Shown piece by piece: positions 22,513 through 34,960 of a stretch of 64,000 nucleotides of DNA. Every line of letters begins with the position of its first letter. Position 1 is the first letter of the stretch. This DNA is from Capitella teleta (lineage: Eukaryota > Annelida > Polychaeta > Capitellidae), in contig KB306133.1 in assembly GCA_000328365.1 (NCBI GenBank), positions 107,911 through 171,910 of the forward strand, in the 5' to 3' direction. Below the pieces are notes generated by a model. It did no database searches. It saw nothing but the letters and a program-made list of their open reading frames with translations, and had not been told where the DNA came from. Made by a program: the position numbers and the translations under genes.

Positions 22513-25500
22513 ATGATGTCGACTACTTGTATCGGATGTGGGAGTGAGATTTCGGACCGTTTTTTCATGACGGTTTTGGACCAAGCGTGGCATACACACT
22601 GTGTGCAGTGCGCCGACTGTGGTGAAAAACTCATTGATAGCTGTTATACGCGTGAAAAGAAGCTCTATTGCAAGTCGGATTTCTTCAAGTGAGTGTTGAA
22701 GGTTCTTAAATGATTATAAAATTGTGCGAGTATTGCTTTTTTGGACGCATACAACCACACTGGTTATGTCTATCGATCGATTGCTTACAATATTGCTCGG
22801 GTCACGCTATCTAGGTCGGGTCAAGGTCAAAATACCGTTATGATTTTTTTTATCCTTATCATAATGCACTTTTTCAATCTGTGCTTCGTATGTGATTGAT
22901 CTCACTGATTACCTGTATAATTATGTAGGTTATAAACTGCGTTCTTATTGTATTCACAAGTAATTAACAAGTTCTGGATATTCCTAAGACGGAATTCAGC
23001 ATTCTGAAGTCTTTGACCACAAGAGGTCAAACATTGCTACATGATAATAATGTGCATCACCGCATGTATTCATGTATCCCTACAAAACTGAATACATTTT
23101 TTTCTTTTCAAAGAAAAAAAATCTATATGATTTATGTTGTAACAATACATATAATAGTCGTTTAATAGCATACGATGATGTCAGTTTCAACAAGAACAAG
23201 CAAATGACTTGAGAACGCAAAAAGTAAACAAATAACTAGTAGCAAAATGTGAGTTTATTTAACATCTGATTAATAAATTTAACATTTATAAATTTTTAAA
23301 CGCCATGTGATTGTCCTTCAAGTAATTCAGGGGTCGGCATCTGGCGGGACGCGGCCCCTCTTTGAGTTTCAATGTAATCCGGCCCCCAGAAGGCTCACAA
23401 TTTAGTTTCCTATGAAAACTGTAGCAGAAAATGCCCTGATCGGTAGTGTTATTTCACTTACCTTCAACACAAAGCCATTTAGTAGCTAAAGTCACCATGA
23501 AAGTTGTTTCATACTAATTTAATTACTATAGTATTAGTAACAGCTTATCTCTGTCCGCTGGAGTGCGACAAATTTGAGTGCATGCGCCACTGCAGTTATT
23601 CATTTGTGGCATATTGAGACACATTGCCTGAGTCAATGAAGCTTGATCAGAAGTGATCGCACCTACATTTACTGGTCGCTCAACTGAATGTTGAACGTTT
23701 TGATATGTAACAAATTCCACAAGAATGTGACAAGATGTTACCAAGGCTGACTTCCTTGGTTACAAGGACAATAATGGTTAACTGACTCCATTGACGCACC
23801 CGCCCCATGGCGAGGGCTCTGACTCATGAAGAGGCAACACTATGTCACTGTCACTATACACGTAATTCTAGTTTCAAAAGGAGCTAAAACCAAAATGTTT
23901 TGACTTTTGAGTATAACCATAATACTCGTTTTATTTTTCTGGCGTCGTCCATAATGGTAAACTGAGTTTCCCTGCCCGGAAACTGCCAGTGATTGGTATT
24001 GCCAGAAGAAGCGTCGCATCTGAAATATTTTCAAACACCAATTGTATGCATTAAATGTCTTGGGAAAACAGAACGTGTCTTCCTTGTTTATGAGGTATTG
24101 GTATTTTTATGAGTTAGGGAAATCCCTGTCAATCTGCCCAGATTTTTGGACGTAGGTGCTTGTTTTTAGACAATTTTCCGGGGGAGCAACCCCCGGACAC
24201 CCCCCCCCCCCTCCCTAGCGGTGCGTCCCGTGGGCACCCTTCTATGCCTTCGGTGTAGCTTCCATACATTTCTCTTGTCCTCAATCTTTAAGAAAACCCC
24301 TGTCTTTTGAAAATACTAGAATAAACACCGTGCACTTAATTAATTAGCTATTATAGTTTATTACCTGGTCTGGCCCCTTGCCTTGTGGCTGTATCCTGAT
24401 CCGGCTCTCCGCCCAATTTGAGATGCCGACCCCTGAAGTAATTCATTCACTAGCTCAGTTCTGAAGAGAGCATTTGAATTACTAGTATAGACCCCGAAGC
24501 CAGCCGAAAAAAATATCTAAGCCGACGCCGCCGGAATTTAACTGATCCGCCGAGAAACAGTTGGCTCAGTCGCCGCCGAAAATCGATTAGATAGCCGCAA
24601 TTCTTTCGAGATATTTGGCAGGAAATGACGTCATGATTTATAGAATTTCACAAAGTAAATTAATTGTCAATGTACCTTTTATTGCCTGTTTTAATCAAGC
24701 ACCATGGGTGTGATCGCGACTTCAGAGAGTGGAAAGGCAGTATAATTTATTAATATCATTAAGAAACGAAGGCTCTAATACCGGTAATTAAAGAAAGATA
24801 ATTTATATACTGATATTAAGAGGAATCCAGGAATTACCTCGCTACCACAAAAACCGAGACGAGGAAGAAATTCATATGTATATAGAGATATGGTAAACAT
24901 TCCCCAATTTCCCCTTCACAAGTTGAATTACATGTATCTAGCAATAATTCGCGGTCAAGCGTAGGGTCAATGGGTCATAATTATAGTATATGATCATCCA
25001 GCATGATTTTGTGGGCATCTAATTTTTGCGGTCGATCTTGACCACGAATATAGGGAAAATGTTATGCGGCGCAAAATATTTCCTGTTCTGCAGTACTATA
25101 ATGCTTGTAACAATTGGGGATTAATAGCTCAATGTGTTTTTGTTACCAATTTTAGTTTTATTTCTTGATTTAAAAAAAAAAAAAATTTGCCCCCCCCCCT
25201 CCCTCAATTGCCAAGCATTGNNNNNNNNNNNNNNNNNNNNNNNNNNNNNNNNNNNNNNNNNNNNNNNNNNCCCTCTGCATAAATAACTCATTTATTACTT
25301 AATAAGCAGTATTCATTTGGTTGCGCTCAGTGAGCTCCCTAATTCTTAATTCTATTATTTCCTTATGCATAGCTAGACGTACGGTATTTTTGCAAAGAAA
25401 CATACATATACTAATGAATGTAGTGCATGTATATGTATTGCATTGCAATCAATCTGAGCCAGTCGGGGGAAAACAATCTGTTAGTCAGCCACAAATCGGC

Positions 25501-26639
25501 TGGCTGGTTTTGGGGTCTACTGAATTATGGAACGCATTGCTAGACAAGCTTCGGCGAGCGGGGTCGATATCTGTTTTCAAAAAAAAAAAAAAAAAAAAAA
25601 AAAAGGAGACTGAAAACTTTTCTCTCTTTCTTTTTCTTTTTTCTTTTTTACCGAACCTTATTTTAATTTATTAGCTTCTTCCTGTGCGCTGACATTTTTT
25701 TGGAAATCTAATACTAAAACATTAATTACTAAGTATCGGTAGAAATAGAATACTCACTGGCTGGTCTCACTATTGGCGTTGAAGTAACCACGTGACCTCA
25801 CGTGACCTCAGCCAGAATCCCACGATTCATGTGAGCAGCACAGAGGAAATCGGGGAGGTGTCCCCATTGAACCTCGATCGATATATATCCTGTGTATCGA
25901 TCTATCCTGGTGTTCGCTTTTCAATAATGAAGAGTATTATTATCGTGTGAGTCAAACTACTTAGTAAAGGATGCTTAAGTATATTCAAGGTGGTGGGTAC
26001 TTGTCACCGTTGCTTTCAAACAGTAAAACGCAACTAAAAAAATACATGTTTTTTTTTTAACACGCACACAAATTATGCAATTTAAATTTGAATGACATAT
26101 CAACATGTATAAAGAAGTCTGAAGATGGAGAAGAAGAAGTTCAATTCTTCTTTCATCCAGGTTCACATCCAGATGAACTCTTGAGTGGATTCACATATTT
26201 AGCTGTAGGAGGAGCCATTTGAGCCCAAAAGTTAGAACGGGTTTATTGTCGCGTGGACTGCTAACGGACAATGAACGAGAATGTTTGCGAACGCACAGCA
26301 TTTGCAAGTACAGCACTTCGATTCATATGAAACACAAGCGCTGTTTATTGGCTCCTAGAGGCCAGATAGTGGTGATTTCTTTTCACTTCACACGTGAGTC
26401 AAGAAAATAATTTCTAAACAAGTGTTATTTTCAAATGAGAATCACAATATTGTTTTTTCAAGTTATTGTAAGTTTCTGTCAATGTTGGGCGGAACGAAAA
26501 GTAGCAGTGAATATCGGGAGTGGTCGATGATACCTCCCACGCAGGCAGCGAATGAAAACCGCAAACGTTGCATAAATGCTTCCCTATATGTCTCCTTGTT
26601 GATCTCGACATTATTATCATTAATGGCATCGCTAGGGTA

Positions 26640-26671
<32 letters not shown>

Positions 26672-29600
26672 GATCCCATTGTTGCGGAATTGGGGAAAGA
26701 TTGGGCATTGTGTCAAAATTTTGAGCAAAATTTAGGAAATTTTAGGATTTTAGGGTGTTGTGCTTTATATCAGTTTTGTTTAGCCGAAGGCTCAGCGCAA
26801 AGAAGACGGCGTGGTCTTTTCCAAATATCCTGTTCATTAGCCCAAGTGGATCGTGTGGTCATGATTCTGAGTGGATGGACGGTGTGCTTATTGATCGTGC
26901 TGCGCTTGGGTCAGTCACCTTTCAAGGTCGCAGGGATCAGCGCAATCAGGGAAATTCTGAACTCCAGCAAGGAGCGTTTGTAGGGAATCAAATCTCATCT
27001 CTGATCCAAAAATAAAAGCTGGATCCTCCCTTCCACCTTCAACCGTCCTCGTTGTGAAATTCGGCATCACTCTGTCCTCGTGCTAGAAGGTTTAGACGAG
27101 TCTCATCTTTTACGTGTCCCATCATGTGAAGAATGAACTGCTGAGTTGTCATCAATTTCCGATAATCAACCCGAACAACAGGCAACTGATGAGCTTATCG
27201 ATGGCCTATTCTGAAGCACATCAATCGTTCGCTGGATGCCAGAAGCCTCTCCGTGTTTACATGCCACCCCGCTGACTTCCCTAAGAATCTCCCTCCAATG
27301 CCAATCTCCTCCTTGTACGCTTGCCTATATCCGCGCCTCAAGGAATACAAGGATAAACCTAGAATCATCGTTTGTGGATTTTTTTTTTTTTTTTTTTTTT
27401 GCGCTAGGCTTTTCACAAATGAAAGTTTAATCATACAATTATGACGTGCTTGGTAGGTGGAGTAGCTCGCGTCACGTGTATTATTCTCTTATGCATTGTG
27501 CATATTCTCAGCTTTCATTAAACTGGACAGAATTGTATTCCTTTCAGGGGAAGTTTCTCTGATAATTGTGTGAAATTCACACCCTATTGTTATCTATCTA
27601 CGTGCTAAGAAGTGAGAATTCGCTGATGTGAAAACTCCTCTCCGCCCGTTTATAAATTATCCGTTTTACCATCCTCACAAGCGGATGCCATTTCGTGACA
27701 GTAAGTGACATGTCACGAGATTACATGTTGAGCAAAACGATCTTCCGATCTTAAACAGAGACACAGTTTCTTTCTCACGATCAACTCATTTCTCTCCTCA
27801 CGCATTTCAAATCACAACGTTATAATCATAACGCACCGCTTTCCATATGTCACACCGCTCATGCGTGCAGTCATAACGCACTTATCTCTTTCCCTCCACA
27901 GACGTTTCGCGACACAATGCGGGGTTTGCAAGCGGGATTTATCGCCGTCGGACTTAGTGAGACGGGCCCTGGACCGAGTGTACCACCTGCAGTGTTTTAC
28001 CTGCCTCGTCTGCCGGCGCCAACTGGACACCGGGGAGGAATACTTCGTGCTCGACACGACTCGCTTCATGTGCAAGAAGGACTACATGGAAATCGAAGGC
28101 AAGTGTGGAAAGCCAAGTTAAATCCGATGAATTAATGATTGAACGCAATTAATGACGAGTGTCGATGAGGCTGTCTGTATTAATAGCGCCGTGGAATTCA
28201 ATTAGCGCCGTTTGCGCGTTTCCTGTCGGTGAGATCCGCGACACCTGTCGGCCATTCAGGGCTGTCACCGATGCTCTCGGATTGTTTGGGAGTTTCTTCA
28301 GTCGATTGATCAGCTCATTAGCAAACGCCGCTGCCGATCGGCCCTCCAAGCGTCCGTCAATACACTCGACGTCACTCTGCGACTTGTGTCTGTCCCGTTG
28401 ACTCCCGAACAAAAGTCATCTTCGATTTCGCTGGCTGCGAATGCAAGAACCGTTCCCATGTAAACGCGAGAGAGGCAGAGGTGTACACGGCATGTCATGC
28501 GCGTACTGCTCCGTAGTCGGGTCAAACGCCGCGATCTCCCCTCTGGTTACCATGGCAACCGAATTGCAGATTTCGCACCATGAATGCTAATCACGTGACC
28601 TATCGCGTGACCTATCTCTGCGTCGGTATTTCGATCACGTGGCTTTGCATTCATGATTGCTTCATTTCGGGTTGACGGTCGTCTGAGATTGGCTATCGAT
28701 CCCTCCCTCCCCCCCTTCTGGCTACTCTCCCCCGTTTCTCCCTTTTCCCTTTCCTCCTCGCAGCAGCCCCCTTTGCCGGCCGATTAGTTTCGCATTTGGC
28801 GGTTCTGCGGCGGCGCCAAATGCGAGGCAGTTGCTGCCGCGAAGAAAAAAAAAAAAGCAACACGTTCCCGTGCCTTGGTGGAGGAAATCAACCGATTGTA
28901 CCTCCTCATGTGGAGGTGGCTCCACATCCGCCTCCTCATGGTGCCCAACAGAGTCTTCCGGATCCATGCATGCCAGCATTCCCTGTTGGAGAAACAAAAT
29001 ATCATAATATCTTTATTGAGAAGTGTTCTGACTGAGCGTTATGATTCTTGTCTCAGAAGATGCAGAAATCAGTGTTACGATTAATTTTACCTTTATCTAA
29101 ACTTGTTTTACCTTTATTTACGGATCTACTGTTGTACATGTTCAATGAGGCGAAGAAACGAAGAAATGTCGACTTTCTTTGGCGTTTCATTTTTCACGAT
29201 TTCCATTGGCAACATGCACGCCCCATGATAACACAGAGTGTGGAAATTCCTAATATTCCTGACTCTCCGATGCAAGAATCGAGTGTTCTTCAGAGGCACT
29301 GGCCACTTTTAGATTTCGCCCAAGGGAGCCAATATGTTATCGTCATTTTGATTCATGTTCATTTGAAACACTGAGTTTTCTAGAGTCCTAGCATTGGCCA
29401 CTTCGAGAATTCTTCCAGGGAGCCAGTGAGACCGTTATGCAACCGAGGATTCAGGATGATCGTCGGTTACATATATTGTGGAACTTCTGACCTGCCGTAT
29501 AATATTGCACCGATCTATTAAACCTTGAAGGCCTGCTGATTAATGCATAGATTTAAGTGCACGCATGCATGGGACTATATGTATAATGTACATTTTGCAT

Positions 29601-32316
29601 CAAAAAGTATTATTGGAAACTCAATAATACTCTATTTTGATTAACTGTAATCCTATAATTAAATATGATTGGAATTTTCGTTGCCAGGAGACGACAGTTC
29701 GGACGAAAAGGCGGCCAGTGACGTCGAGGCGGCCGAGCGCCCGGCTCCTGCCCCGCCTGCGGTCCCGGCACCCGTCCCCCTGGAGCCCCCCAAGACTCCG
29801 AAGACGACGACGCCACGACCCAAGTCTCCAGCGCGGAGCAAGACGCCCCCGAAAGCAATGTCCGAGTGCGACGCCAATGAGGAGAAGCTGGTCGAGGGGG
29901 AAGGGGGGGAGGGAGGAGACGGAACCCCCGGTTCCAAGAAGAGTCGGCCGCGCACCGTCATCAAGGACGACCAGCTCAAAGTGCTGCACGCGGCCTTCAC
30001 CGCCAACCACCTCCCGACCAAGAAGGAGCGGGAAGATCTCGTCGAACGCACGGGCCTCAGCATGCGCGTTATTCAGGTTAGCAGGGCGCAGGTGCCCCGG
30101 GTGCGGCCCGAGCGCGGATCACGGCCTAAGCCCCCGCGCGGCCCGACCGCCGCCCGTCTCTATCCCTTAAGCTGCACGGCCCTTGCGCTGATAAATGAAT
30201 AAGACGATTTGGAGATGGTCCGCAATGCGATTATGCTCACCCAAGCAGCAAATATGGCGGATTTGATTTAGAGCCTGCTTGCTCCGGATAAGGCAAAAAC
30301 GACCCGGGCACCAGACGCTGCTTCCACCGCACCCCACCCGGGAGGGTGCCCCCCCTTCCTGCAGGACCCCGCTTACCGCCGCTTGTTTACAACCCATGTA
30401 CGCTATGATTCGCGCCTAATTCGGCTCTTGCGGATAATGCCGGCCGCAGATGCGCGCGCAATGCGGCCTGGGAGACCCATTGCGCCCTCATACATACTCG
30501 CTTTCCCGCCCTTTTTGCGATGTCATATTTCTTGTTCCATGCGCGTTTATGGCAGCGCAATCTCGGCTGTCGGGCGAAATAATTCGCCTGTCAGTCAGCG
30601 ACCGACGCAGCGCTCGCTTCATTATAGTCCGACCCAGTGGATACCCCGCCCCCCTCAGGCAACAGCGGTTCTGCTGCATTATTTCAGTTGCCGGGGAGCA
30701 TGCATTGATCGGATATCGTGATAAGGATGCTCCCTCTCGCGCTCAGATGGTCGCATCATCTGTGGCACGCTGATGTGCTCAAGGGTCATAACTCTTTTTG
30801 CGCGAAATTTCTTTGCGCTTCTGCTAGTATCGCATACGGAGAAGAATGTCCGTTATGATATGCCCCGAAAGGAATGAAAATATGCGTGCTCCAATATATA
30901 TTCTTATACCTGAATATATATCTCAGTCCTACAAATAATAATCCTACATTCGAATGCGGGCTGTTGTGGCTATTAATTTCGAATCTTTGCTTCCAGGTCT
31001 GGTTCCAGAACAAAAGATCAAAAGAGCGGAAGATGCAAAAGGAATCCGGGACGATTCCGTCCAAGGATCCGGCAAACAAAGACGAAAGTACGTTTCGCAA
31101 ATCTCTCGTTTTTGGTGTTTAATTTCAACAGTGTTCATAGATGAGACGTCGGAAGCGAAACCAGCCTCGTTCGACATGGACACGATGAAGATGGAGGACG
31201 GATGTCTAGATCTAAGCAGTAAAAAAGGTCAATCTCACACAATTTAGTAATTAATACAAACAAATTGAAATTTCTGCGATCGGAATGATAAAGGTTGTTT
31301 GTTGTTGTCCTCGATTTTCGGAGTAAATCAAGTTGTTTTTTTTTTTTTTTTTTGGGGGGGGGGGGAGGGGGGTATGCTTTTTCTTGGAATTGACAATAGG
31401 GTAACTTGATACGCAGAATATACGTCAGAGCAGACCTGCGTAAGTGACTTGGGGTCAATGAACGCGTAAATCTTGACGCCTGACTGCGTCAATCATCCAC
31501 TGCGCATGCGTCTAGACTTGATCCTCGCTTGTTGCGTTTGCGCCGATCGTTAAATCGTCAAACTCAAGTAATTACGCGTTGGCGAGAAGCGGCTCTTAAC
31601 CCCGCGACCCCTCCACACTTTGCAGATCGCTTTACTCTGATCGCGGCGTCGAGCGGTCGGCGTCTGCCGCGGATACCTTGCGCGTGGGATATGTTGGGCG
31701 TCCAGGGCTCGGCTTTGATCTCCAAACAACCCCTGGTGCATTCCCATGTCCTTCCTTTAAACCCCACTGAGATTGGGGAACCCCCTTCTCAATAACCCCT
31801 CCTATAACCATCCCTTCACGCGGATCATGCTGCGTATAACGGAGGTTGCCATGGCGACGCTTGTTCACCCGGAGGCGTCGCCTGGCGGTCGCACCTGCCT
31901 CGGACCAAACGCTGGCCTCGTGGATCCAGAAGCGCTTGCCTCCTCAGATCGACAGCTGCCTCTCCTGCGATGGGAAAGTAATCTCCGGTTGAAAGTGTGC
32001 GATAATAGAGGCGAGTGTGAAGTCGTAACGACGTGCTCAGGGAGGAGGGTGCGCCGCCCAGGTGCTGATTAGGGATGCGGAGGGGGGAGGAGAGTATTTG
32101 TTTGAAGTACAAACACCAGGCGGCGCTGTTCTTGTAATTGATGCAGCGATGAGGCATCCGCGGAATTGTGCGCCTCATTCTCTGCTCTTTTCCCTCACAG
32201 AGCAACCGCATGACGCTCAAAGTGACCAACGGTCAGTTCTGCCTGAACCAGATTCTACGGCGGCCAAGCCACCGGATGACAGTGAACCCATGCAAGTGGA
32301 CAGCAGCACATCGTAG
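22513..32316 (+). CDS. Lhx1/5-like: LIM-homeodomain transcription factor, divergent Lhx1/5 paralogue (gene A)
   Basis: Six exons join to 354 residues: 22513-22688, 27902-28098, 29688-30076, 30997-31087, 31132-31227, 32201-32316. LIM1 has C6, C9, H27, C30, C33, C36, C53, D56. LIM2 has C65, C68, H87, C90, C93, C96, C116, D119. All zinc ligands are intact. A Pro/Thr/Lys-rich linker and an acidic Glu/Gly stretch lead to a homeodomain at about 209-268, ending [13 protein letters not shown], with Gln50 and Asn51. SKER after helix 3 and the exon structure place it in the Lhx1/5 class. About 38 of 59 homeodomain positions match gene B; most changes lie in helices 1 and 2. The tail is short and acidic, ending MQVDSSTS, and lacks the Lhx1/5 C-terminal region. 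The start ATG at 22513 (or 22516) places LIM1 as in LHX1. Intron 2 is GC-AG. It is likely nuclear and DNA-binding, with LIM-domain partners such as LDB expected from the family. Confidence 0.88.
23328..24435. mobile_element. Non-autonomous hAT DNA transposon (1108 bp)
   Basis: The left end CAGGGGTCGGCATCT and the right end AGATGCCGACCCCTG are perfect 15-bp terminal inverted repeats. They match the hAT-type CAGGGGTCGGCA end recalled from many animals. An 8-bp target-site duplication AAGTAATT flanks it at 23320-23327 and 24436-24443. No transposase frame of useful length is inside, so it depended on another copy. The perfect TSD and ends suggest a fairly young insertion into intron 1 of gene A. 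Confidence 0.9.
25221..25270. other. Assembly gap (50 N)
   Basis: Fifty N bases in intron 1 of gene A, next to poly(A) and poly(C) tracts. Its true length is unknown. Confidence 0.99.
28546..28559. promoter_or_regulatory. RFX X-box
   Basis: GTTACCATGGCAAC is a full palindromic X-box match. It lies in intron 2 of gene A. RFX factors bind such sites upstream of ciliary genes, among others. Confidence 0.55.
28790..28825. promoter_or_regulatory. 12-bp-arm hairpin containing E2F-like sites
   Basis: TCGCATTTGGCG (28790-28801) pairs with CGCCAAATGCGA (28814-28825) around a 12-nt loop. The right arm with its flank, GGCGCCAAA, matches the E2F consensus. Confidence 0.5.
30077..30996. other. Intron 3 of Lhx gene A, inside the homeodomain
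   Basis: It splits the homeodomain between Q46 and V47 (phase 0). Gene B has an intron at exactly the same point. The sequence is GC-rich in the first half, and I see nothing else in it. Confidence 0.85.
31228..32200. other. Intron 5 of Lhx gene A
   Basis: Phase 1. It holds a T-then-G homopolymer tract near 31335-31372 and an X-box variant at 31845. Confidence 0.8.
31845..31858. promoter_or_regulatory. X-box-like site
   Basis: GTTGCCATGGCGAC is one half of an X-box plus a near-match half, in intron 5 of gene A. Confidence 0.4.
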
Positions 32317-32482
32317 GTTGGACGCTGGTCAGCAGTATTACTCAATGGTCACCCATCGATCTTCCTTCTCCACCTCCTTTTCTTCCTCTTCCTCTTCCTC
32401 GTTTCTCTTCTTTCTACTTTCTCTCAATTTAGAAGCAGGGTTCTGATTGTGTCAAGTCTTATTTATTTATTTTATGTCTAGA

Positions 32483-32488
32483 AATAAA
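32483..32488 (+). promoter_or_regulatory. AATAAA poly(A) signal of Lhx gene A
   Basis: It lies 167 bp after the stop at 32314-32316. Confidence 0.7.
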
Positions 32489-32836
32489 AAGTAGAGTTTT
32501 TTATAGGATATCTCGTGTTTTGCACCATATTGGGGTAACTGTTTGTGTATTGCGCAATTCGTTTTATTCACAAAGCATAATAATTATTATTATTATCGTA
32601 TGGTTTATATGTTTGTGATTGCTTCGTCTGTCAACGATTCAACTAATAAGACTTATATTGGAATGCATGCAATCACAACGGATGGGATGAAAGTAAAACT
32701 GGTCAAAATAATGAAAAATAAAACCACGATATTAACCCGGAAAGTGAAACTTATTTGATAGACATTTGCCTCTGTATCGGCCTGTTTTGTTTTTTTTTGT
32801 TTTTTTTTTGTTTTTTTTTTGTTCTTCATTCGCTCT

Positions 32837-32869
<33 letters not shown>

Positions 32870-34927
32870 TTTTTTCTTCAATTTTTATAAAGTTTTCTAT
32901 TGTTTAGTTTTTTGCTTCATGGTCCTGTGAAAATCTCGAATGAAATCCCATTTTCTTGTGTCATATAAATCTCGTGTTCGTGATCAATATATACTAGTTT
33001 TAGTAGAATATTTTATACCTTTGCCGGACAACCAATCCAAACACTGCCATTGTTGCGATTGAGTGCTGCCCTTGTGTTATTCTACTAATTGCCAAAACAA
33101 AAGAAAAATGTATTTGAAACAAAACCATGTGCTTGTTCATTCGTTGTGTTGTCATGAATGTTCGTCAGTGATACAGAAATAAACAGAAGCTTTTTTCTTC
33201 TCCCCCTTTAATCATCCGTACTTGTCTTTTTTTATTAATAATTATATTTAAGCCTCTTAAAAGTTAATAAAGTCGCGTTTGAAACGCGATCTACAGAGAT
33301 ACCCCATAAGCGCATGCCAGCAGCGCTGATGTAGATTGCAGACGTAAAACCGAGGAAGCCACAGAACCTCCGCGCATGCGCCCTGGAAATGACTAATTTA
33401 GGCCAAGGCGACGTTTACCGGATTCTCCTTCGTGGCTCTGGTGACAAAGGAGCCCAAGACAACCCGGTCCGCTCTGCACCTGATGTGCGAATGATGAATC
33501 TGGTACCGACTTGTCATTACCTTGTGACATACCTGACCTTGCTCTGCTAGGGAGCGGGGTAATGAATCGGCGGCGGAGGAGCTGCGTCTTCCCCCGGGAT
33601 TTCCCCGTCGACGTCCGCTCCTCAACCCCACGAATTTCAGCGGCAGACGCCACACGCGTGCGTCTCCTTTGTCGAGACCGTTAATTCGCTTCGAGCATCG
33701 ATCAAGAGCTACTTGCAGTTGACCCTTGACCCGGACAGAAGACGCCCCCTGAGGGTAATGAAGCGCACTGCGATCGGCAGGCGGGGGTTCACGCCCGATT
33801 GGAGCGGCGGTCGCCCTGGTCTGGATCGCTGTCCCGTCGCCGCACGCCTCGCTCGGCTGATCACCCCGCAACAATTGCGAGTGTACGCAACCCTCGCTGT
33901 GCGCATGCGTGCATGGCAGTGTCATTCACTTGTATTCTGAACTCCCCGAGAAATCACGGATTCATGCGTCATTTAAGCCTCGTTTTGATTCGGCTCTATT
34001 TTCACTTGACTCGCCTCTTATAGAAATAACAACGATAATGATTAATTTGTTGAAATTGCTGATATATAGCAATAAAAAGATAAACAAACTTCAGCGGAAT
34101 TCGCTTTAATCATCAGCAATTACTGTAATTGCCGGTGGTCACGATGATGACGTAATGACCAAATGATCATTCAGACTCTTTAAGTCTGATAATGAGGTGA
34201 TCGGTATATGTCTTTCAGCTCAGAGCCAAGGAATTTCTCCCGACATCAAAGCAACAAAAATAAAAGCCCTTCATTTTGCTTCTAGCTATGGATAAAACAG
34301 TGATGTAACACTAAATACAGTCCTTGCAGCAGGGCAGCAGTGACTGGGTCACTAGGCCCCTGAGCTTGCATGCTACGGCGTGTTCGGGTGCTTATATAAC
34401 GAGAGGCTTGCAACGCCGCCGGCAGTGTCGATATCTAATCCCTTTTACCATAACCACTTTCCGGGCGATAATATGGTTAATACTTGGCCCTTTGGTTGAC
34501 ATCAAAGCGAGTCTTTCGGAGTTGAGCCCATAATCTAACATAATATTTCGCCCGGTGTGGCTTGACTGCTTTCGAGGGCCAACGTTTGACAGCCGGCTTT
34601 GATGGCTTTTCGCGTTGTATAATTGTTATTTTGAGAGAAAACACTAGCAGTTGGTCGCGAGAGAGGGGGGTGGGGGGTAGGGGTGCTCGGCAGATCAGAT
34701 TTTTGCCGGGCAAATGATCGGAATGAAAGACGAGGTCGGTGGATTTGTCGCTCGCTTCTTTCATGCGGTGTGTTTTCTTTGGGCTTTGATATGGCCTCCT
34801 GGCTTTGCCTTCGCCCAAAGAAAACCCTCACCCCTTCGTCATGGGAACCCTCTGAAAAGCGAGGGAGAAATAAAAGAACCTCGCGCTCCTTGAAGCGAAT
34901 AGCAGAAATCACCTTTTTTTTCTCTCT

Positions 34928-34960
<33 letters not shown>

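Larger units (their letters stand above)
22689..27901. other. Intron 1 of Lhx gene A (5.2 kb)
   Basis: The intron is phase 2, between LIM1 and LIM2, at the same codon position as in gene B. It contains a hAT transposon, a 50-N gap, poly(A) and poly(T) runs near 25580, 26640 and 27380, and CGTTATGAT copies at 22836 and 27825. Open frames over the homopolymers are not genes. No further exon was recognised. Confidence 0.8.
28099..29687. other. Intron 2 of Lhx gene A, GC-AG type (1.6 kb)
   Basis: The donor is GAAG|GCAAGT and the acceptor is TTGCCAG|GA. Phase 1 is the only phase that keeps the frame into the Pro-rich linker. The nearby GT at 28103 would cause an early stop. The intron is GC-rich at its left end and contains an X-box and a hairpin. 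Confidence 0.85.

Noticed and set aside
26414-27444. Overlapping frames around poly(T) tracts in intron 1 of gene A
   Set aside because: They depend on homopolymers encoding Phe or Lys runs and show no domain features.
28101-28106. GT at 28103 as the intron 2 donor of gene A
   Set aside because: It gives phase 2 and a stop soon after the join in exon 3. The GC donor at 28099 keeps the frame and the phase shared with gene B.
29621-30202. Several long open frames on both strands over exon 3 of gene A
   Set aside because: They are high-GC shadows of the Pro/Glu-rich linker and homeodomain exon.
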